A stretch of 64,000 nt of DNA, taken from Geitlerinema sp. BBD 1991-9. Its GTDB lineage: Bacteria; Cyanobacteriota; Cyanobacteriia; Cyanobacteriales; Geitlerinemataceae. Location: NCBI GenBank assembly GCA_001657325.1, contig LWRO01000012.1, positions 20,322-84,321 of the forward strand, in the 5' to 3' direction. A model generated the notes under the pieces. The model searched no databases, was not told where the DNA came from, and saw nothing but the letters and a program-made list of their open reading frames with translations. The translations under genes and the position numbers were made by a program. Below are positions 53,196 through 62,492 of this stretch, one piece after another (the first letter of the stretch is position 1; each line of letters opens with the position of its first letter).

Positions 53196-56100
53196 GTTTC
53201 CATTCATTCCACTTCTCTAAAAAGAAGCGTCGTCCGAAGATGGTGAGGTTTTTATCTCGCTTTAGTACCCGTTTCCATTCATTCCACTTCTCTAAAAAGA
53301 AGCGTCTAAATATGAATCCAGAACTTGAATTTTTGTTGCAGCTAGTTTCCATTCATTCCACTTCTCTAAAAAGAAGCGTCATTACGCTATCTTGGTTAAT
53401 CGTGGCGGACGGTTTCGAGTTTCCATTCATTCCACTTCTCTAAAAAGAAGCGTCGAAAATCCCCTGAGTTGGTTGGCGCTCGATTTGACCAAAAACTGAA
53501 GTTTCCATTCATTCCACTTCTCTAAAAAGAAGCGTCTTATGCACTTGTCGATCTATCGTTCGGTGATCCTGCACCGGTTTCCATTCATTCCACTTCTCTA
53601 AAAAGAAGCGTCGGGTATATAGCCCCCGCGGTCGTACACCTCAACACAAGTTTCCATTCATTCCACTTCTCTAAAAAGAAGCGTCTTGGTGATAACCTAT
53701 ACCCCGGAGTAACAACAATACTAAAGTTTCCATTCATTCCACTTCTCTAAAAAGAAGCGTCCCTCGAAAGAGGGCGTTATTTCTGTAGCCGAAATCAAAA
53801 AGTTTCCATTCATTCCACTTCTCTAAAAAGAAGCGTCAAAGTTCGGTATCGGCTATTCGCCTCGAGGCAAGCTCCTGTTTCCATTCATTCCACTTCTCTA
53901 AAAAGAAGCGTCATGCCGTCGGGATGAACCTGTCAGCCGAGACGCTGAGGACTGTTTCCATTCATTCCACTTCTCTAAAAAGAAGCGTCTTTATCGACTC
54001 CAAAACGATCCCCCTGGCAACAGATAGTTTCCATTCATTCCACTTCTCTAAAAAGAAGCGTCAGAAAGATCGTGAATTTAAAGATGGAGCCAAAATAAAG
54101 TTTCCATTCATTCCACTTCTCTAAAAAGAAGCGTCATGGACGCAGGGGCTACGGTTCCCAGATACGCCGTCGAGTTTCCATTCATTCCACTTCTCTAAAA
54201 AGAAGCGTCGACGCCGTAGACTTCTACACTCCCAATCTGGATGCAATATTTGGTTTCCATTCATTCCACTTCTCTAAAAAGAAGCGTCAGGATTTATGCA
54301 ATTGGAGTCGCACTCTCAACTAGGGATGTTTCCATTCATTCCACTTCTCTAAAAAGAAGCGTCGAGAGAAGTAGCGATGAATTGTATTGATATTGTGCGG
54401 GAGTTTCCATTCATTCCACTTCTCTAAAAAGAAGCGTCTCAACGTATATTTATTAGTACCGATATCAAAATTAGTATGGTTTCCATTCATTCCACTTCTC
54501 TAAAAAGAAGCGTTCCTACTTGCCACCCAGTAGAATTGTCGGTATAAATTAAAGTTTCCATTCATTCCACTTCTCTAAAAAGAAGCGTCGATCTCTAAGA
54601 GTTTACACCCGTTGCGGAGTTGTTGGGTTTCCATTCATTCCACTTCTCTAAAAAGAAGCGTCACGACGTCAATCGAGCGCTACGACTCGTTCGTACGTGT
54701 TTCCATTCATTCCACTTCTCTAAAAAGAAGCGTCGCTTTGGGGATGTTGCCCAAGGACATAACGATTTTTTGTTTCCATTCATTCCACTTCTCTAAAAAG
54801 AAGCGTCTTTATTGTACGAGCGGGAGGGTACCTCCCAGACTTGGAGGTTTCCATTCATTCCACTTCTCTAAAAAGAAGCGTCTTTAGCGGCTCCAGACCA
54901 ATTGATTTCATTATTGTTATGTTTCCATTCATTCCACTTCTCTAAAAAGAAGCGTCTGGCTATCAGACATCAACCCCAATCTGGCGCTGACGTATGTTTC
55001 CATTCATTCCACTTCTCTAAAAAGAAGCGTCGTGGACGGGATTATTTAGTATACGATCCATGGGATTACGTTTCCATTCATTCCACTTCTCTAAAAAGAA
55101 GCGTCAGGGCTTATGGTTTAAGTATTCAGGGTCGCTTTGATTGGGTTTCCATTCATTCCACTTCTCTAAAAAGAAGCGTCAAATTACGCAAAAGGCTGCC
55201 TGGCAAATTGTGTATCGACTGGGTTTCCATTCATTCCACTTCTCTAAAAAGAAGCGTCTGCTTGGTGAGCGGTTTTTGTCCACTGATTTAATGTTTCCAT
55301 TCATTCCACTTCTCTAAAAAGAAGCGTCTTTACCGCAACGGACACGCCGACGAACGTGCGGGATGTTTCCATTCATTCCACTTCTCTAAAAAGAAGCGTC
55401 GTAACAGCGCAATCAGTTTCTATGGCTGCGTTAAAGCTGTAGTTTCCATTCATTCCACTTCTCTAAAAAGAAGCGTCGAGGAATATTTTCCGGAAGTGTC
55501 GGCGCGTCACTCCCGTTTCCATTCATTCCACTTCTCTAAAAAGAAGCGTCTCTTCTACCGATAGAGTTACGTCTTATTTTGTAGATTGAGTGTTTCCATT
55601 CATTCCACTTCTCTAAAAAGAAGCATCCCCGCTACGGCTGTCGGACTCCAAATCGTATTTAATAGTTTCCATTCATTCCACTTCTCTAAAAAGAAGCGTC
55701 TATTAGTATTAGTAAATAGAGAGCCTCTGATCGAACAAACGTTTCCATTCATTCCACTTCTCTAAAAAGAAGCGTCCTTTGGGATATAACCCCAACGAGT
55801 CGTTTCCCGCAGACAGTTTCCATTCATTCCACTTCTCTAAAAAGAAGCGTCTTGACCGTCGTGCAACAGTTGGGTGGAAGCTTGGGGGTTTCCATTCATT
55901 CCACTTCTCTAAAAAGAAGCGTCTTTTCGTTAAGGGCAACGATTTCTTCATCGAATCCCTGTTTCCATTCATTCCACTTCTCTAAAAAGAAGCGTCAAGC
56001 AAGGCAAGTATTACGTCGAGGACTCCATCAAGCAGTTTCCATTCATTCCACTTCTCTAAAAAGAAGCGTCTTGTCGATCTTCAGATGGAATATTTCGAGC

Positions 56101-58516
56101 TTGGCAGTTTCCATTCATTCCACTTCTCTAAAAAGAAGCGTCTTTAATTTTTATGGACACTTTGACTTCGGGACGTTGTTTCCATTCATTCCACTTCTCT
56201 AAAAAGAAGCGTCACTGTCGGACGTGGGAAGGATATCCCCGCGCTCACAAGTTTCCATTCATTCCACTTCTCTAAAAAGAAGCGTCGGTAACACGACCTA
56301 TCGCTACCGTATTAAAGAAGATTTGTTTCCATTCATTCCACTTCTCTAAAAAGAAGCGTCAACCCTACAACGCCTTCAACAAGCCAGAGGACAACGCGTT
56401 TCCATTCATTCCACTTCTCTAAAAAGAAGCGTCAAAACGGCGAATCGCTTGCTCCCTACCTCCGTCAGATGTTTCCATTCATTCCACTTCTCTAAAAAGA
56501 AGCGTCGCGAATTACCTGCGTGGGTCGTCAGCACCTCGCTCATTTTGTTTCCATTCATTCCACTTCTCTAAAAAGAAGCGTCATCCCGTACCTCGTAAGG
56601 GGCCGCTCGACCTCGATGTTTCCATTCATTCCACTTCTCTAAAAAGAAGCGTCACCGTTCGACCTCGAGATAGAGCGGAACGAATACGATTCGTTTCCAT
56701 TCATTCCACTTCTCTAAAAAGAAGCGTCAATTTAAGCTTGGTCTTTTCGCGGTTTTTACCTCCTTTGTTTCCATTCATTCCACTTCTCTAAAAAGAAGCG
56801 TCTGTCTGTTTATCTCCACCGGGTTGTCCAACCCCATAGAGGTTTCCATTCATTCCACTTCTCTAAAAAGAAGCGTCTGACTTCGGCGTTGATTATAAGC
56901 CGTTAACGTGGCGAAGTTTCCATTCATTCCACTTCTCTAAAAAGAAGCGTCGTCTGCAAACCGTTCCCGTCATCGAAACATCCTTTTACTTGTTTCCATT
57001 CATTCCACTTCTCTAAAAAGAAGCGTCCTGACCAAAGCGCTGCCGTTGGAGCTATCCGAAGGAGGTTTCCATTCATTCCACTTCTCTAAAAAGAAGCGTC
57101 ATGCGATCGGGGACTTGGGATTTCTCAATCCCAAGTGTGGTTTCCATTCATTCCACTTCTCTAAAAAGAAGCGTCATCCCGGCATGGTCGCACCCCAACG
57201 TTGCCGATAAATAGTTTCCATTCATTCCACTTCTCTAAAAAGAAGCGTCTCGAACACGCTTACGCCGTGGCCGAAGCGTTCCGCGCCGTTTCCATTCATT
57301 CCACTTCTCTAAAAAGAAGCGTCTTGGCGTTCTTCCAATCCCTTCTAATCTATCCACGTATTGTTTCCATTCATTCCACTTCTCTAAAAAGAAGCGTCGA
57401 TTTCGGCGTTTACCAGATATTGCACGTCACGAACGTTTCCATTCATTCCACTTCTCTAAAAAGAAGCGTCATCCAGAGAGAGAAAACGGTAGCGACGATT
57501 CGCTTTTTGTTTCCATTCATTCCACTTCTCTAAAAAGAAGCGTCTTGCTCGTACTGCTTCCTAGAGAATAACGACACTCCGACAGGTTTCCATTCATTCC
57601 ACTTCTCTAAAAAGAAGCGTATTTTAGGGGAAAGATAGCCGATCTTTTCCGCCACCCTGTTTCCATTCATTCCACTTCTCTAAAAAGAAGCGTTCGATAT
57701 GAACACCAACGGCTTTTTTCAGCCAGGGACGTTTCCATTCATTCCACTTCTCTAAAAAGAAGCGTTTCAGCGTGATTCACAAAAGTCGCTTCAATAAAAG
57801 CCTCGAAATGTTTCCATTCATTCCACTTCTCTAAAAAGAAGCGTTCTCAGCCGTCTCGGTTGCCTCAGGTTCCTCAGGTTCCGTCTTGTTTCCATTCATT
57901 CCACTTCTCTAAAAAGAAGCGTTCTTACGCCGTGGGCGTTGCTCTCGATCGCTACGAAAAAGTTTCCATTCATTCCACTTCTCTAAAAAGAAGCGTGCTT
58001 TGAACGCCTTTAACCGCTTATCGGGCTTCGTTGTTAGTTTCCATTCATTCCACTTCTCTAAAAAGAAGCGTGTGAAATACCTGTAATTGGTTTAGAGGGA
58101 TTGAAAGGAACGTTTCCATTCATTCCACTTCTCTAAAAAGAAGCGTGTACTGGAGGTATCGGACGGTACAGCTCGCATTGAACAAGTTTCCATTCATTCC
58201 ACTTCTCTAAAAAGAAGCGTCAAATTTTTATTTGTAGTCATGGGATTAAATCTAGTTTTTGTTTCCATTCATTCCACTTCTCTAAAAAGAAGCGTCTGAA
58301 CTGGAGTTTAAAAGATTAATCAACTCCTCATTTTTTGTTTCCATTCATTCCACTTCTCTAAAAAGAAGCGTGATGGGGCGAAATGCGAACCTGTTACTAT
58401 CAGTTAGTTTCCATTCATTCCACTTCTCTAAAAAGAAGCGTGTGTCATAATGCCAGATGGGTTACAAATTATCAATGTTAGTTTCCATTCATTCCACTTC
58501 TCTAAAAAGAAGCGTC
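53196..58516 (-). CRISPR. CRISPR array, 72 repeats of 36 nt and 71 spacers
   Basis: The repeat starts GTTTCCATTCATTCC and ends AAAAGAAGCGTC on the plus strand. It contains a short hairpin, CTTCT/AGAAG. Counted by eye there are 72 copies at intervals of 70-82 nt (spacers 34-46 nt, mean about 38). Read on the minus strand, the repeat ends ATGGAAAC, matching the 8-nt 5' handle of type III crRNAs, so transcription is most likely leftward from the cas side. Variants: the last plus-strand base is C in nearly all copies, but A, T or G in ten of the final 13 (from 57586 on). Copy 18 (54479) ends in T, and copy 33 (55592) has GCATC. It is adjacent to csx18-like, cas1, cas2 and cmr genes. Confidence 0.98.
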
Positions 58517-58781
58517 CCTCTTATTGAAACACCCACAGAGTAAGCTGTCCAGACCTCTAAATCGGCAGGGTCTAGGATTGTTAGTACAAAATACAGCATT
58601 CACCTCCAACAAAACGGCTAAAACTCCCATCCAGTAAAGGATCGGCGGGGTTGACGAGCGTATAGGACTTTCCCCAATCTTCAGACCCCGCCGATCGAAA
58701 TTTTCGTCATTCGCACAAAAAACACTTTCGATCGCATTTTTTGCCCCTAAGCTAAACCACAGCAAATTCCAAAACAAGACT
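58517..58781 (-). promoter_or_regulatory. Probable CRISPR leader, with a 12-bp inverted repeat
   Basis: A 265-bp AT-rich stretch between the array and the csx18-like gene. It contains a perfect inverted repeat GATCGGCGGGGT (58640-58651) and ACCCCGCCGATC (58685-58696), 124 bp from the first (leader-proximal) repeat. A leftward promoter is expected here. No clear -35/-10 pair stands out. A minus-strand open frame crossing it and entering the array is judged accidental. Confidence 0.6.
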
Positions 58782-59134
58782 ATGTATCTCAACGCTCGCA
58801 TTGCCTTTATCCGCAACCTGTCCGTCGCACTACTCAACGGAGCCGTCACACTCGTTATCCTGCTCATCGCACCGATGGGACTTGCGGGAGTCATCACCAA
58901 TACCATTCTCGTCATGCTCGGTAGTACTGGAGACGTTAAACCTTCTAATACGTCTCTCTGTAAGTCATCACCAATACCATTCTCGTCATGCTCGGTAGCT
59001 TTGGGAATGCCACGCTTGCCGATACCATTGTGCGTTTCCTTCAAAACAGCCCAACTCGTCAGCAAACCGCCACGCTAGACACGCCAAACGACAATCGCCC
59101 ACTACCTCGCCAGTCCGAACACGATCGATTCTAA
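58782..59134 (+). pseudogene. csx18: csx18-like small membrane protein gene, frameshifted by a 74-bp insertion
   Basis: It starts MYLNARIAFIRNLSVALLNG with a hydrophobic helix (AVTLVILLIAPMGLAGVITN). After codon 48 the frame is lost: a 36-bp segment is repeated after 38 bp of unrelated sequence. The altered frame runs to a stop at 59078 (98 codons). Removing 74 bp (58925-58998) gives exactly 93 codons, with a sensible C-terminus (SFGNATLADTIVRFLQNSP, then a polar tail ending HDRF) and a stop at 59132-59134, 19 bp before cas1. Size, membrane helix and position match Csx18, a small type III-associated protein of cyanobacteria. The name is from memory and moderate. Confidence 0.65.
58889..58998. 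repeat. 36-bp direct repeat flanking a 38-bp unique segment (ectopic spacer-like unit)
   Basis: 58889-58924 and 58963-58998 are identical over exactly 36 bp. Flanking bases differ on both sides (G versus A before, T versus C after). The segment between (58925-58962) is 38 bp. The 36-bp size equals the CRISPR repeat of this locus, and 38 bp equals its average spacer. See findings. Confidence 0.9.
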
Positions 59135-59153
59135 GTCTTTCACTTCACATCTC

Positions 59154-60146
59154 ATGCAAACACTCTACGTTTCCAAACAAGGCTGCTACATCTGCCTCAA
59201 ACAAGAACAACTCCTGGTCAAACACCAGCAACAAATTCTCGCCCACGTTCGCTTACCCCTTCTCGAACAAGTCCTCATCTTCGGCAAATCCCAAATGACC
59301 ACCCAAGCCATTCGAGCCTGTCTCGCACGGGATATCCCCATCGCGTATCTGTCTCGACTCGGCTACTGCTACGGAAGAATTCTCCCGATCGAACGTGGCT
59401 ACCGACAACTTGCCCGATACCAACAAGAACTCAGCGCCGTCGATCGACTCATTGTCGCTCAGAATATCGTCCACAGCAAACTCAAAAACAGTCGCACCTT
59501 TCTCTTGCGACAACGCCGCCGCCATAGCTGCGACAAAATCGACCTTGCCATTGAAAGCCTGGCCCGCCTGATTCATCAAGTTAAGCAAACCTACACCATT
59601 GAATCACTCCTCGGCTTAGAAGGGAGCGGAGCTGCTCAATACTTTCCAGCCTTTGGAGAATGTCTGACTCACACCGACTTTACCTTCCTAACCCGAACTC
59701 GCCGTCCTCCCACCAACCCTGTCAACGCCCTACTCAGCTTCGGCTACCAAATTCTCTGGAACCATCTGCTAAGCCTCCTCGAACTCCAAGGACTCGACCC
59801 CTACCACGCCTGTCTTCACCAAGGAAGCGAACGTCATGCCGCCTTAGCCTCGGACTTGATTGAAGAATTTCGCGCTCCCTTAATCGATTCCCTGGTCATC
59901 TGGCTGATTAACTCCCGTACCCTCGCCACGAACCGCAACTTCAAGTATCGCGACGATGGCTGTTTCCTAAACGATAGCGGACGCACGATTTATCTGAAGC
60001 ACTTTACGCAACGCATGGAGGAAAGCATTCAGACTGCAGACGGCTCAAATCAACCCCGCTGGCATCTCCTCACACAGCAAGTCAAGCGTTTCAAACAGTT
60101 CGTTTACCAACCCAGTCATCCCTATCACCCCTATGAAATTCATTAG
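59154..60146 (+). CDS. cas1: CRISPR integrase Cas1
   Basis: A 330-residue protein. The N-terminal beta domain (MQTLYVSKQGCYICLKQEQL) is followed by the helical catalytic domain. Metal ligands are in place: Glu in LLGLEGSGAAQYF, His in DPYHACLHQGSERHAAL, and the acidic pair in ASDLIEEFRAP. It integrates new spacers with Cas2. It is 19 bp after the csx18-like pseudogene and directly abuts cas2. The catalytic residues are intact, so the adaptation module looks functional. Confidence 0.97.
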   Translation: MQTLYVSKQGCYICLKQEQLLVKHQQQILAHVRLPLLEQVLIFGKSQMTTQAIRACLARDIPIAYLSRLGYCYGRILPIERGYRQLARYQQELSAVDRLIVAQNIVHSKLKNSRTFLLRQRRRHSCDKIDLAIESLARLIHQVKQTYTIESLLGLEGSGAAQYFPAFGECLTHTDFTFLTRTRRPPTNPVNALLSFGYQILWNHLLSLLELQGLDPYHACLHQGSERHAALASDLIEEFRAPLIDSLVIWLINSRTLATNRNFKYRDDGCFLNDSGRTIYLKHFTQRMEESIQTADGSNQPRWHLLTQQVKRFKQFVYQPSHPYHPYEIH

Positions 60147-60428
60147 ATGTCCATGCTATACGTCATCACCTACGACATCCCCTGCGACAAACGCCGCAAA
60201 AAAGTCGCCGATTTACTCGAGGGTTACGGCCAGCGCGTTCAATATTCAGTCTTTGAGTGCTACCTCAACAAGCGCCAGTACTGCCAACTTCAACAACGAC
60301 TGCGCCAGAAAGTTCAACTCGATCGCGATAGCGTTCGTTTTTATCCCCTGACCGCGCATACCCTCAGTCAAACTGAAGCCTGGGGCGAGCCACCTTCCTT
60401 TCAACCTCCCAGTTCCACAATTGTATAA
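60147..60428 (+). CDS. cas2: CRISPR adaptation protein Cas2
   Basis: A 93-residue ferredoxin-fold protein beginning MSMLYVITYDIPCDKRRKKV, with the conserved Asp in YDIP and the dimer region GQRVQYSVFECYLNKRQYCQ. It starts with no gap after the cas1 stop, suggesting translational coupling. An alternative start is the second Met two codons later. It is the structural partner of Cas1 in spacer integration. Confidence 0.97.
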   Translation: MSMLYVITYDIPCDKRRKKVADLLEGYGQRVQYSVFECYLNKRQYCQLQQRLRQKVQLDRDSVRFYPLTAHTLSQTEAWGEPPSFQPPSSTIV

Positions 60429-60738
60429 AGACCGTATGTATAAACACGTAGTTTTTTGCAAATCACAGCTTTTTGGTGAAGATTTATGAAGATTTTCTGT
60501 GTTTCCCGTAAAAGTTTCACGATTTTGCTGAGAGATAGATAGATATTCGATCTCAATATCTCAAACAACTACTCATCACTGCTGAGACTGCCTCGAACAA
60601 TCTCTAATTCAATTTAAGCTTTCTTTTATGTTTGGACACGTATAGCGTGCAATTTTCTTCCGTAGATCGACTGCTCAAAATTCATGCCTGAATACACTGC
60701 AACAACTTTTGCACCCGTAGATCGACTGCTCAAAATTC
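60429..60738. other. Intergenic region with a 55-bp tandem duplication before cmr2
   Basis: AT-rich. The last part contains two perfect copies of a 55-bp unit (60661-60715 and 60716-60770), each including CTCAAAATTC and the ATG of cmr2. The upstream copy opens a 20-codon frame (MPEYTATTFAPVDRLLKIHA) whose TGA (60744-60746) overlaps the true start by a few bases. The separate promoter of the cmr operon should lie in this region. Confidence 0.75.
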
Positions 60739-62394
60739 ATGCCTGAATACACTGCAACAACTTTTGCACCCGTCCAGGGATTCATTGAAAAATCCCGAAA
60801 ACTTCGAGACCTTTACGGTGCGTCTTTGATTTTGTCTTACTTGAGCCGAAAAATTACCAATGCGGCTGAAGTGCAAGGTGTCAATGGCAATATTTCGGTG
60901 ATTTCTCCCGGTGAACCGAAGACGACAAAAGGACTGCCCAACCGCATTTTGCTCAAAGGCACTTTGTCGGAGGAAACTGTTCGTCAAGCGCTGTTAGATG
61001 GTTGGTGTCACTTACTGACGAAGTGTCAGGGTTGGGTCGAAGACAAACTTCCCGAACGTCCCGATTATCGCTATTACTGGCAACGAGAATGGGAACTTTG
61101 GCGAAACCACACTTGGGAAATTTTCTGTGGATGGGGAAACAGTATCCCTGACGCGATGTTCGACCTCGAACGGCGGAAACTGGCACGAGATTGGAGTGCG
61201 GTTAACTGGATCGGTGAAAGTTCGAGTTTGTCGGGAACTGATGCGATCGCCTGGAACGAACTCGGTTTGAATACTCGCAATCCCAAATTTTTACACTACC
61301 GGGACGAAAAAGAGAAGATCGATCGATTCTACCAGCAACTTTCAGCGGTTCTAGAAGGAAAACGACTCGACGAAACACCAGAAGGTAAATTTCTCGATCC
61401 ATCAGAGCGGGTCAGTATTCCCGAACTGGTGAAACGGTTGGTGACACATCCTCAAATTGCTAAAGAAATTGGAGATGACCTCCCCAGACTCGATCGAAAC
61501 TTCTCCGATGTGCTTCGGCTTCCCAACTCAGAAACGAACAACCCCGGACGCTGGACGGGTTGGTTTATGGGAGACGGCGACAAAGTTGGCGACCACCTCA
61601 AGAAGTTGGGAGATGGTGAAAATGCCGATCTCGCCTTACAAGAATTCAGCAAGGCGATGCGGAACTGGGGTAAGAAGTTTGAAGACAACTTTCCTAACGG
61701 ACTCGGTCGCATTATCTACGCAGGAGGTGACGATTTTCTCGGTGTGGTGTACGATGGCACCCCGAACTTAACCGTAGAAGAATTAAACGAAAGCACGCAA
61801 AAATTGAAAGTCGATTCGTGGACGTGGCTGCAAAAACTTCTGGCGAAATGGAAGGAACACAAACAAGAAATTGGACTCAGCGTCGGGTTTGTTTGGGCGG
61901 GTCACAGCGTCCCCCAACGGGATATTTTGCAACATTGTCGCGAAGCAGAAAAGCGATCGAAAGCCTTGGGACGAAACCGCCTTACCCTGCGCGTGGTGTT
62001 TAACAGCGGACGGTACGTGCAATGGACTTGTCCTTGGAAGTATCTCTCGATTCTCAATTGCTATCGCGATCGCGACGGCGGGAAAAACTGGGGACATCTT
62101 TATAATGACTTGGCGCAACTGAAAGCACGGCACGCGATCGAAACTGTTCCCATTTCAGAAGAGTTTCAAGAAGAGTCTCCACGCAAGGCCGATGCGTCGA
62201 TCTCGAAGGCTTTGGTCAACATTTATTTTAATCCCGAAGATTGCGAGACATTTTCAGATGTCGAACCGGGAAAACTTGGTGATTACTTATTTGAAGAAAA
62301 ACGTCGCCGTTGCCTCACCCACAGTGACACGCACCAAGCCTTTATCAACTGGTTTGACGAACTGGTTTCGATTGGCTGGTATCTCTGCCGCTAG
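60739..62394 (+). CDS. cmr2: Type III-B effector Cas10/Cmr2, without HD domain
   Basis: A 551-residue protein. It begins directly with the first polymerase-like domain (FAPVQGFIEKSRKLRDLYGA), so the N-terminal HD nuclease of longer Cas10 proteins is missing. The palm domain has MGDGDKVGDH (GDGDK 278-282) and the catalytic YAGGDDFLG (GGDD 329-332), so cyclic oligoadenylate synthesis is predicted. The start at 60739 is the second of two ATGs created by a 55-bp tandem duplication. The first leads to a short frame. It is followed by a palindromic element and cmr3. No CARF-domain effector gene lies inside the window. Confidence 0.95.
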   Translation: MPEYTATTFAPVQGFIEKSRKLRDLYGASLILSYLSRKITNAAEVQGVNGNISVISPGEPKTTKGLPNRILLKGTLSEETVRQALLDGWCHLLTKCQGWVEDKLPERPDYRYYWQREWELWRNHTWEIFCGWGNSIPDAMFDLERRKLARDWSAVNWIGESSSLSGTDAIAWNELGLNTRNPKFLHYRDEKEKIDRFYQQLSAVLEGKRLDETPEGKFLDPSERVSIPELVKRLVTHPQIAKEIGDDLPRLDRNFSDVLRLPNSETNNPGRWTGWFMGDGDKVGDHLKKLGDGENADLALQEFSKAMRNWGKKFEDNFPNGLGRIIYAGGDDFLGVVYDGTPNLTVEELNESTQKLKVDSWTWLQKLLAKWKEHKQEIGLSVGFVWAGHSVPQRDILQHCREAEKRSKALGRNRLTLRVVFNSGRYVQWTCPWKYLSILNCYRDRDGGKNWGHLYNDLAQLKARHAIETVPISEEFQEESPRKADASISKALVNIYFNPEDCETFSDVEPGKLGDYLFEEKRRRCLTHSDTHQAFINWFDELVSIGWYLCR

Positions 62395-62463
62395 GCGCGT
62401 TACGCGGAAATCTCATTGAATGAATTTCCAACCCATTTTTTGACCGCGTAACACACGCTACCC
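62394..62463. mobile_element. Short palindromic element, copy 3 of 3, between cmr2 and cmr3
   Basis: In inverted orientation it repeats the ends and interior of the copy at 28698-28763: GTGTGTTACGCGG, AAATGG, AATGAGATTT and GCGTAACGCG blocks. It begins at the last base of the cmr2 stop codon, so it forms the operon's intergenic hairpin. Confidence 0.7.
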
Positions 62464-62492
62464 TTACCGCGATCGATCTCTAAACTGCCATC

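Noticed and set aside
53240-57533. Several open frames inside the array encoding repeated SIHSTSLKRSV or FHSFHFSKKKR peptides
   Set aside because: They are read-throughs of the CRISPR repeat in different frames, not proteins.
58502-59065. A 187-codon minus-strand frame across the leader
   Set aside because: It enters the last CRISPR repeat, overlaps the csx18-like gene and has no family character or RBS.
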